Below are positions 6,093 through 11,129 of a stretch of DNA of 11,129 bases, in pieces; position 1 is the stretch's first letter, and the number at the start of each line of letters is the position of its first letter. The stretch covers positions 1 to 11,129 of the forward strand of contig UQSL01000061.1 of NCBI GenBank assembly GCA_900543705.1, given 5' to 3'. Origin of the DNA: an uncultured Oscillospiraceae bacterium. Lineage in GTDB: Bacteria > Bacillota > Clostridia > Oscillospirales > Ruminococcaceae. The notes below the pieces were generated by a model. The model did no database searches. It saw only the letters and a list, made by a program, of their open reading frames with translations, and was not told the DNA's origin. Made by a program: the position numbers and the translations under genes.

Positions 6093-7124
6093 ATGAAAAC
6101 CTTCTACACCAAAGTTACAGATATATGCGCGCAGCAAAAGGACATCGAACAGGCCGGACTCATTTTGCGTGAGGGCGGCTTGGTCGCTATCCCAACGGAA
6201 ACCGTCTACGGCTTAGGGGCAAATGCGCTCGATGCTCATGCGGTAACGCGCATCTTTGAGGCGAAGGGCAGGCCGCAGGATAATCCGCTGATTGTCCATA
6301 TCGCGGAGTTTGAACAGCTTTGTCCTTTAGTCCGTCAAGTGCCGGAATCAGCAAAGCTGCTCGCAGATCACTTCTGGCCCGGCCCGCTCACGATAATACT
6401 TCCCAAGGCGGACTGTATCCCACAGGAGACCTCCGGCGGGCTTGATACTGTTGCGGTGCGCTTTCCCTCCCATCCGGTGGCACAGGCTATCATCCGTGCG
6501 GCGGGCGTTCCAATCGCGGCGCCCTCCGCCAATCTCTCCGGGAAACCCAGCCCGACGACGGCGCAGCATGTCCTTGACGACATGGACGGCAAAATCGAGA
6601 TGATTGTCGATGGGGGAGAGTGCAGCGTCGGCGTGGAATCTACAGTACTGACGCTCGCGGGCGACCATCCCGTATTGCTTCGCCCCGGCGGAGTCTCCAT
6701 CGAGCAAATCAGGGAGCTTCTCCCGGATGCACAGGTGGATCCGGCCGTGGTACATAAGCTCGAGGAGGGGCGCACGGCCGCCTCGCCGGGGATGAAATAC
6801 AAGCACTACGCTCCGCTCGCCAGGGTCATTGTGGTGGACGGCAGCAAGCAGCAATATATTGATTATGTCAACTCCCATGCTAAGGAAGACGTCTGGGCGC
6901 TCTGTTTTGAAGAGGATCAGGACAAGCTGAAGGTACCGGTGCTCTGCTATGGCGCACAACTGGACTCCGGGGCTCAGGCAAGGCATCTGTTTGACGCCCT
7001 GCGCCGGTTCGACGAACTTGGCGCAAAGACGGTGTATGCCCACTGCCCTGACCGTTCGGGCGTCGGGTTAGCTGTTTACAACCGGCTCATCCGTGCGGCA
7101 GGTTTTACGATAATCCATCTGTAA
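6093..7124 (+). CDS. tsaC: L-threonylcarbamoyladenylate synthase, Sua5 type
   Basis: The enzyme makes threonylcarbamoyl-AMP from threonine, bicarbonate and ATP, the first step of tRNA t6A formation at position 37 of ANN-reading tRNAs. The product is passed to TsaD/TsaB/TsaE. The YrdC-like catalytic domain covers about residues 10-200, with PTETVYGLG (34-42), KGRPQDNPLIVHI (58-70), HFWPGPLT (93-100) and PSANLSGKPSPT (144-155). The linker SPGMKYKHYAP (231-241) and a C-terminal Sua5 domain (about 243-343) make it the long Sua5/YwlC form rather than the short TsaC form. It starts 19 bases after prfA and ends 18 bases before the coaE start, so it belongs to the same operon. The SD is poor, and translational coupling to prfA is plausible. 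Confidence 0.95.
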   Translation: MKTFYTKVTDICAQQKDIEQAGLILREGGLVAIPTETVYGLGANALDAHAVTRIFEAKGRPQDNPLIVHIAEFEQLCPLVRQVPESAKLLADHFWPGPLTIILPKADCIPQETSGGLDTVAVRFPSHPVAQAIIRAAGVPIAAPSANLSGKPSPTTAQHVLDDMDGKIEMIVDGGECSVGVESTVLTLAGDHPVLLRPGGVSIEQIRELLPDAQVDPAVVHKLEEGRTAASPGMKYKHYAPLARVIVVDGSKQQYIDYVNSHAKEDVWALCFEEDQDKLKVPVLCYGAQLDSGAQARHLFDALRRFDELGAKTVYAHCPDRSGVGLAVYNRLIRAAGFTIIHL

Positions 7125-7128
7125 GAGT

Positions 7129-7145
7129 AAGGAGTGAGCGGTTTG
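7129..7145 (+). promoter_or_regulatory. Ribosome binding site that sets the coaE start at TTG
   Basis: AAGGAG (7129-7134) lies eight bases before TTG at 7143, a normal distance. The upstream in-frame GTG at 7134 overlaps this SD and cannot use it. The TTG start gives MILIGLTG, matching the family N-terminus. Confidence 0.75.
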
Positions 7146-7760
7146 ATCTTGATTGGACTGACCGGCCAGACGGGGGCTGGAAAGAGTACGGTAACCAGTA
7201 TGCTGCGCCAGCGCGGCTTTGCGGTCATCGATGCGGACGAGTGTTCCCATGAGGTGACAAAGCCCGGCGCGCCTTGCCTTTTAAAATTGTGTGAGGCATT
7301 CGGGGCGGATTTGCTTGATGAGAATGGGGCGCTGAATCGAAAGCTTCTCGCTTCCCGTGCTTTTTCTGACAAAGAGCAAAAAAAACATTTGGAAGAGATT
7401 ATTTTTCCCTTTATTATAAAAAATATCAAAGAAAAATTGGCTTTGCTTGCGGCGAAGGGATACCGGCTGGTCATCCTCGACGCGCCGACCCTGTTTGAAA
7501 GCGGAATCGACGCGATGTGCGACCAAGTGATCTCGGTTACCGCCCCGCAGGAAACCCGCCTGGCGCGCATTTTAAAGCGCGATGGAATGACGGAAGAGCA
7601 GGCGCGCCTTCGGATGGATGCGCAGCTGCCGGAGGAGTTTTACCGTCAGCACAGCCGGCATATCATAGAGAATGCGAGCAGTGAGGGAAAGCTCGCCGAA
7701 CAGGTTGAGGCGTTGTGTACGCTGCTCGCCGAGGTAGAAGGATGTCAGGTAGACGAGTAA
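7143..7760 (+). CDS. coaE: Dephospho-CoA kinase
   Basis: CoaE phosphorylates the ribose 3'-hydroxyl of dephospho-CoA with ATP, the last step of coenzyme A synthesis. At 205 residues it has family length. It opens with the P-loop GLTGQTGAGKST (5-16), followed by VIDADE (28-33), the conserved acidic motif of the family. Next come the CoA-site signature LVILDAPTLFESG, TRLARILKRD in the LID region and MTEEQARLRMDAQLP near residue 155. The end, HIIENASSEGKLAEQVEAL, fits the usual closing helix. TTG at 7143 is the likely start (see the ribosome binding site). It overlaps the next gene by 19 bases, so translation is probably coupled. It shows no sign of damage. Confidence 0.95.
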   Translation: MILIGLTGQTGAGKSTVTSMLRQRGFAVIDADECSHEVTKPGAPCLLKLCEAFGADLLDENGALNRKLLASRAFSDKEQKKHLEEIIFPFIIKNIKEKLALLAAKGYRLVILDAPTLFESGIDAMCDQVISVTAPQETRLARILKRDGMTEEQARLRMDAQLPEEFYRQHSRHIIENASSEGKLAEQVEALCTLLAEVEGCQVDE

Positions 7761-8341
7761 AGGAAAAGAATAACCGAAAAAAAAGCCGGATCCTGATTCC
7801 GGTGGCAGTACTGGTGCTTGTACTGTTTGCGGTTGGCGCGTTTTTCGCTCCCCGTGTGATTCTGGAAATAGAATACCGGAGCTATCCGCTGAAATATACG
7901 GACTATGTGGAGCAGTACAGTGAGGAATTCGGGGTGGACAAAGCAATCATCTATGCGGTGATCAAGACGGAGAGCGGCTTTCGCCCGAATGTCACCTCCT
8001 CCGCCGGGGCAAGGGGCCTGATGCAGATGATTGAATCCGCATTTGACTGGTCCCAGCAGCGCTATGGGCTTACCGAGCGGCTGAGCTTTGATGCAGCGTT
8101 CGACCCGCAGACGAATATCAAATTTGGTACCTTCATTTTAAAGCTGCTCTTTGATGAATTTGGGGAGAAGGACCTTGTGTTCGCCGCTTATCATGCCGGA
8201 CGGGGAAATTTAGCCGCCTGGCTGAGTGATTCCAAGTACTCCAAAGACGGTGTGCTGACGGACATCCCGGCGGATACGAGGCATTATATCAATAAAGTCA
8301 ACCGTGCGATATCCATGTATCAAAAGTTATATAATTTATAG
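7742..8341 (+). CDS. Membrane-anchored lytic transglycosylase (SLT domain)
   Basis: This enzyme cleaves the glycan strands of peptidoglycan, leaving 1,6-anhydro-muramyl ends, and acts outside the membrane. The 199-residue protein begins with a basic tail (MSGRRVKEKNNRKKSR) and a single hydrophobic span at about residues 17-35, so it is anchored with a positive-inside N-terminus. The SLT lysozyme-like domain spans about 58-190, with catalytic Glu77 in VIKTESGFRPN, the signature SAGARGLMQM (87-96), AAYHAGRGNLAAWL and the closing RHYINKV. ATG at 7742 has GAGGT (7731-7735) six bases before it and overlaps the coaE end by 19 bases. An earlier ATG at 7715 is less likely. It may serve cell growth or sporulation; gene name not assigned. 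Confidence 0.93.
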   Translation: MSGRRVKEKNNRKKSRILIPVAVLVLVLFAVGAFFAPRVILEIEYRSYPLKYTDYVEQYSEEFGVDKAIIYAVIKTESGFRPNVTSSAGARGLMQMIESAFDWSQQRYGLTERLSFDAAFDPQTNIKFGTFILKLLFDEFGEKDLVFAAYHAGRGNLAAWLSDSKYSKDGVLTDIPADTRHYINKVNRAISMYQKLYNL

Positions 8342-8363
8342 ATTATTTTAGGAGGTAGTACCA

Positions 8364-9773
8364 ATGGAAGAATGTAAAAAGACCTACGGCGAGCAACTCA
8401 AAGATGAGCTGTGCTATGCCCCCAAACATGCAGGCGAAGTCGTCTGCGAGGATGAGCTTGCAAAAATCAACGCGTTCTGCGAGGATTACAAGACCTTCCT
8501 AGACCATGCAAAAATCGAGCGAGAAGCGGTCGTTACCGCAATCGAGCTCGCCAAGGAGCGCGGATACATCGAATTTGTCCCGGGCAACCACTATCAGCCG
8601 GGGGATAAGATTTATGTCAATAACCGCGGCAAAGCAGTCATTTTCTCTACCATCGGAACCAACCCCCTGAGCGAAGGCGTTCGCATTGCAGCTGCTCACA
8701 TCGATTCCCCGCGCCTCGATCTCAAGCCGAACCCGATGTATCAGGACAATGACCTCGCTTACCTGAAAACCCACTACTACGGCGGAATCCGTAAATATCA
8801 GTGGGCGACCCTGCCGCTTGCTCTGCATGGCGTCGTCATTACCCGTGACGGCAAAACTGTGACGGTCAACATCGGAGAGGATGAAAACGATCCCGTTTTC
8901 TGCACCACCGATTTGCTCCCGCACCTTGCGGCAAACCAGAATAAGAGAACCCTCGCGGAGGGCATCCAGGGCGAAGAGCTCAATATCCTCATCGGCAGTA
9001 TGCCCATCAAGGACGACAAGGCCGGCGAGAAGGTCAAACTCAACATCCTGAAAATCCTCAACGAGAAATATGGCATTGTGGAATCTGATTTCCTCTCCGC
9101 AGAGCTTGCAGCTGTCCCTAGGGAAAAGGCGAAGGATCTCGGCTTTGACCGCAGCATGATTGGCTCTTACGGTCATGACGACCGGGTCTGCGCTTACACT
9201 GCCCTGATTGCGGAGTTTGAGGCGAAAAAACCGGAATACACTACAGTGACCGTATTGACCGATAAGGAAGAAGTCGGAAGCGACGGCAACACTGGCCTCA
9301 ATTCCTCCTACATGAAATACTTCATTGAGGATTTGGCGGAGATGGAGGAAATCCCCGTTCACCGCGTCCTCTCGAAATCCAAATGTCTGTCCGCAGACGT
9401 AAACGCAGCCTTTGACCCGACCTTCCCGGATGTCTCCGAGAAGAACAACTGTAGCTATCTCAACAAGGGCGTTGTCATCACCAAGTACACTGGCTCCAGA
9501 GGAAAGGGCGGTACGTCTGACGCCTCTGCGGAGTTCATGGGCGAAGTGCGCCGCATGCTCGATGCCAACAAAGTTGTATGGCAGATTGGCGAGCTTGGCA
9601 AGGTCGACCTGGGCGGCGGCGGAACCGTTGCGAAATTTATCGCAAACCTGGATGTCGATGTCATTGACCTGGGTGTACCCGTCCTCTCGATGCACGCGCC
9701 GTTCGAGGTCGTTGCAAAGACGGACGTCTACATGGCTTACCGTGCGTTTGCCTGCTTTTATGGAAACAAATAA
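8364..9773 (+). CDS. M18 family zinc aminopeptidase
   Basis: This is a 469-residue cytoplasmic metallo-aminopeptidase of family M18, related to yeast aminopeptidase I and bacterial ApeA/ApeB, which removes N-terminal residues (often acidic) from peptides. The family metal and catalytic signatures are all present: His112 in AAHIDSPRLDLKP, Asp272 in YGHDDRVCAY, the Glu302-Glu303 pair in TDKEEVGSDGNTG, Asp345 in LSADVNAAFDP, and His444 in LSMHAPFEV. GSRGKGGTSDASAEF is the other M18 block. AGGAGGT (8350-8356) is seven bases before ATG. It is the last gene of the operon, 22 bases after the transglycosylase, and is followed by a terminator. The link with its neighbours is co-location rather than one pathway. 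Confidence 0.95.
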   Translation: MEECKKTYGEQLKDELCYAPKHAGEVVCEDELAKINAFCEDYKTFLDHAKIEREAVVTAIELAKERGYIEFVPGNHYQPGDKIYVNNRGKAVIFSTIGTNPLSEGVRIAAAHIDSPRLDLKPNPMYQDNDLAYLKTHYYGGIRKYQWATLPLALHGVVITRDGKTVTVNIGEDENDPVFCTTDLLPHLAANQNKRTLAEGIQGEELNILIGSMPIKDDKAGEKVKLNILKILNEKYGIVESDFLSAELAAVPREKAKDLGFDRSMIGSYGHDDRVCAYTALIAEFEAKKPEYTTVTVLTDKEEVGSDGNTGLNSSYMKYFIEDLAEMEEIPVHRVLSKSKCLSADVNAAFDPTFPDVSEKNNCSYLNKGVVITKYTGSRGKGGTSDASAEFMGEVRRMLDANKVVWQIGELGKVDLGGGGTVAKFIANLDVDVIDLGVPVLSMHAPFEVVAKTDVYMAYRAFACFYGNK

Positions 9774-9796
9774 GGCTTAGCCCGTAAGACACCTTT

Positions 9797-9842
9797 ACGG
9801 CGGGATGGGAGATGTTCCTGTCCCGTCGTATTTTCCTTTTTA
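9797..9842 (+). terminator. Intrinsic terminator after the M18 gene
   Basis: A 13-base stem joins ACGGCGGGATGGG (9797-9809) and CCTGTCCCGTCGT (9817-9829) with three G-U pairs and a seven-base loop. It is followed by ATTTTCCTTTTTA (9830-9842). It lies 24 bases after the aminopeptidase stop and closes the housekeeping operon. Confidence 0.82.
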
Positions 9843-9863
9843 TACAGAAGAGGGGGAATCTCA

Positions 9864-10028
9864 ATGGATATCACCCAGTACCGGCGCATCGTCCTGATCG
9901 GAAACAGCGGGACTGGAAGAGCAATTGTGCGTCCTTCCTGGGAAGCTGCGTGTCATCCGTCGGCAAAACATCCCGGATTTATACTGGTAGATGTTGAAAC
10001 ACAAGACGGGACAGTTGTAAAAGATTAA
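9864..10028 (+). pseudogene. P-loop ATPase or kinase remnant with frameshift
   Basis: An ATG with a strong SD (AGGGGG, 9850-9855) opens a 54-codon frame starting MDITQYRRIVLIGNSGTG. A strand of the type IVLIGNSG followed by GTG is a classic Walker A approach, but the reading frame continues as R-A-I instead of the expected K-S/T. If one base is restored at about 9915-9918 the next codons read K-S, completing GNSGTGKS, and an LGxCV-like helix follows in that frame. The usual partner would be a topology-modulation/adenylate-kinase-like protein of about 170 residues, of which only the first 20 or so survive. A stretch GFILVDVETQDGTVV ends the frame. I cannot exclude a genuine 54-residue protein. 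It lies between two terminators, 22 bases after the first. Confidence 0.4.
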
Positions 10029-10033
10029 ACTAT

Positions 10034-10073
10034 AAAAAAACGCTGTGTGATTACTATTCACACAGCGTTTTTT
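10034..10073. terminator. Strong bidirectional terminator
   Basis: CGCTGTGTGA (10041-10050) pairs perfectly with TCACACAGCG (10058-10067) around a seven-base loop. Seven A residues precede it and six T residues follow, so it can terminate in both directions. It ends the P-loop remnant transcript six bases after its stop and provides a second stop for the minus-strand ferritin transcript. Confidence 0.9.
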
Positions 10074-10108
10074 AGAGCCGCCCAGGTGGTGAAAGAAAAA
10101 ATTGAAGA

Positions 10109-10153
10109 TAAAAAACCTCCTGCAAGACCCCGTATGTGTGTCTTGCAGGAGGT
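10109..10153 (-). terminator. Terminator of the ferritin transcript
   Basis: A perfect 14-base inverted repeat, arms ACCTCCTGCAAGAC (10115-10128) and GTCTTGCAGGAGGT (10140-10153), surrounds an 11-base loop. On the minus strand the stem is followed by a run of T (complement of 10110-10114, five A). It lies 49 bases past the ferritin stop. The arms contain anti-SD and SD-like sequences (CCTCC and GGAGG), which is unusual for a terminator but is probably chance. Confidence 0.85.
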
Positions 10154-10202
10154 ACAGAACAAAGTTATTCTAATGGGAAATGAAGAAATCCGTTTTGGCT
10201 TT

Positions 10203-10712
10203 TTACAGTACCAGGCTGGGCGCCGCATAGGTGCGGGCGGCAAGTTCACTGTTGAGCATATACAGTCCTTTGGAGTCCGAGCCGTAGAGCTCCATTTTGG
10301 TGATGAGATCAGTGGCATTCTTTTCCTCTTCGCCCTGTTCTTTGACAAACCAGTCGAGCAGCTGCATCGTACGGAAATCTTTTTCCTCAAAAGCTGCTGC
10401 ATAAATGGTATTGATGAGTGAGGTAACATATTTTTCGTGCTCCAGGGCGGCTATTAGCGGGGCCATATGGTCTGTCAGAGCGCAGTCCGGCTTGGAAATG
10501 GCATCGAATGTGACGGTCTGATTATTATTATGCAAGTACTGATAGAACAGCATAGCGTGGTCACGCTCTTCCTGCGCCTGAACCCTGTACCAGTTTTCAA
10601 AACCGTCCAAGCCCTCTTGTGCATAATAATTGGCAAATGCCAGATAGAGATACGCGGAATAAAATTCCTTATTGATTTGCTGATTGATTAACTTTACAAC
10701 TTTATCATGCAT
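10203..10712 (-). CDS. ftnA: Non-haem ferritin
   Basis: Ferritin oxidises ferrous iron and stores it as a mineral core within a 24-subunit shell in the cytoplasm; in anaerobes this also limits peroxide chemistry. The 169-residue protein is a four-helix bundle with FtnA-type diiron ligands: Glu16 (NKEFYSAY), Glu49 and His52 (QEERDHAM), Glu93 (ALEHEKY), Gln126 and Glu129 (VKEQGEEEKN). These match the E. coli FtnA set shifted by one. ATG at 10712 has AGGAGG on the minus strand (10721-10726) about eight bases away; an ATG at 10745 lies inside the upstream pseudogene. The TAA of the superoxide reductase remnant overlaps this SD, so the two were formerly coupled. It probably uses the promoter at 11018-11045. 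Confidence 0.95.
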   Translation of the reverse strand: MHDKVVKLINQQINKEFYSAYLYLAFANYYAQEGLDGFENWYRVQAQEERDHAMLFYQYLHNNNQTVTFDAISKPDCALTDHMAPLIAALEHEKYVTSLINTIYAAAFEEKDFRTMQLLDWFVKEQGEEEKNATDLITKMELYGSDSKGLYMLNSELAARTYAAPSLVL

Positions 10713-10726
10713 TGTCGTTTTCCTCC

Positions 10727-10966
10727 TTACAAATTGGCTTTCCACAGCCCGTGCAAATTGCAGTAAGCCATGGTTGAAAAGACGCTATCGTACTTGCAGA
10801 GCACGAACTGTGCTTGCGGCGCATCGCCTGGCTTCAGGTGTTTTCACTGTAGTCCCTGGGTGGGGTACAAAGTAATCCACTCGATAGAATCTCCAGGCTG
10901 CATGGGATGAAGAACCGACCCAATCTTAACCGTGACACATCCCTGATTGTGAACCGGTTGATGGTT
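10727..10966 (-). pseudogene. Desulfoferrodoxin/superoxide reductase remnant
   Basis: Read leftward from about 10966 one frame gives HQPVHNQGCVTVKIGSVLHP, MQPGDSIEWITLYPTQGLQ, a TGA stop at 10844-10846, then KHLKPGDAPQAQFVL and AYCNLHGLWKANL before TAA at 10727-10729. This is the C-terminal iron-binding domain of superoxide reductase (desulfoferrodoxin), which reduces superoxide at an Fe(His4Cys) centre. The HxPV, SVxHPM and CNLHGLW ligand motifs are visible, but the family's second His (in HYIEW) is Asp-Ser-Ile-Glu-Trp here, losing a ligand. The TGA falls where R-K is expected before LKPGDAP, fitting a CGA to TGA change. The desulforedoxin N-domain is absent, and a TAG (10967-10969) precedes the block. 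It is non-functional and sits directly before ferritin. Confidence 0.85.
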
Positions 10967-11017
10967 CTACAGTGTAAACAAATGAAAAATTTAAGTTTCC
11001 ATACTTACTATGCCCAC

Positions 11018-11045
11018 ATTATATCACAAATTGATGAAAGTTCAA
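11018..11045 (-). promoter_or_regulatory. Sigma-A promoter toward the SOR remnant and ferritin
   Basis: On the minus strand TTGAAC (complement of 11040-11045) and a perfect TATAAT (complement of 11018-11023) are 16 bases apart. Transcription would begin near 11011 and pass through the dead superoxide reductase, giving ferritin a leader of about 300 bases. No clear PerR or Fur box is seen beside it. Confidence 0.7.
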
Positions 11046-11129
11046 GAGGATATCTGGCGGTTTTCGATGCGGCATGTAGGTTGTACAATGATGTGTTACA
11101 GAGGCAGATAAAATGAAATAGACAGCAAG
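11046..11129. other. Right-edge sequence without an assigned feature
   Basis: The last 84 bases hold no recognisable gene, repeat or terminator. Short open frames run on both strands, but none has a ribosome binding site or a family motif. Confidence 0.4.

Noticed and set aside
8499..9695. 398-codon minus-strand frame inside the M18 gene
   Set aside because: It is antisense to a complete, well-conserved enzyme and has no start signal or recognisable domain; long antisense frames are common in GC-richer codon patterns.
10047..10421. Plus-strand frame crossing the terminators and ferritin
   Set aside because: It runs through two terminator hairpins and is antisense to ferritin; no start signal.
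10844..10846. TGA in the superoxide reductase read as selenocysteine
   Set aside because: The family has Arg here, not Cys, and the block has also lost an iron-binding His and its N-domain, so decay is the simpler reading.
10907..11116. 69-codon plus-strand frame at the right end
   Set aside because: It has no ribosome binding site and no family motif, and it overlaps the minus-strand promoter and the superoxide reductase remnant.

Overview
The window looks like a chromosomal segment of a low-to-mid GC anaerobic Firmicute, most likely a Clostridia member of the Oscillospiraceae/Ruminococcaceae type. This rests on strong AGGAGG-type ribosome binding sites, a DUF951 gene directly before prfA, an S1-repeat protein, an M18 aminopeptidase, and a ferritin beside a superoxide-reductase remnant. 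No species can be named from sequence alone.

Bases 1 to about 2660 are visibly AT-rich compared with what follows and look acquired. They hold a membrane-anchored-looking XRE regulator, a folded intergenic segment, and a TetR regulator transcribed from a near-perfect promoter that carries two copies of one palindrome. A short-chain dehydrogenase follows in a TAATG overlap with the TetR gene. Right after the dehydrogenase lie two pieces of a large serine recombinase in opposite orientations, which form a rearrangement scar. The scar abuts a ribbon-helix-helix gene that has lost its own N-terminus, followed in ATGA overlap by a 109-residue protein of unknown function. A two-way terminator at about 3180-3207 separates this accessory part from the chromosomal genes.

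Bases 3214-4606 (minus strand) carry an S1-domain RNA-binding protein and a small conserved-looking protein of unknown role that resembles the YflT stress domain. From 4666 rightward a single plus-strand housekeeping cluster runs from a good sigma-A promoter to a terminator at about 9797-9842. It reads DUF951, release factor 1 (prfA), threonylcarbamoyl-AMP synthase (tsaC/sua5), dephospho-CoA kinase (coaE), a membrane-anchored lytic transglycosylase and an M18 aminopeptidase. From prfA onward the gaps are 22 bases or less, or overlaps, so it is probably one operon. Its members serve translation accuracy, tRNA modification, cofactor synthesis, wall turnover and peptide breakdown, and do not form one pathway.

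The right end is a small iron and oxygen-defence locus in decay. A P-loop ATPase remnant with a frameshift lies at 9864-10028. Two strong hairpin terminators follow, then a complete minus-strand ferritin gene. Upstream of ferritin is a desulfoferrodoxin/superoxide reductase remnant that has lost its N-terminal part, has an in-frame TGA where Arg is expected, and lacks one iron-binding His. A good promoter at 11018-11045 still points through the remnant into ferritin. I see no RNA genes, CRISPR arrays or complete mobile element, and no convincing new defence or biosynthetic system. The most unusual parts are the recombinase scar, the tandem TetR operators, the folded segment at 788-903 and the superoxide reductase pseudogene.
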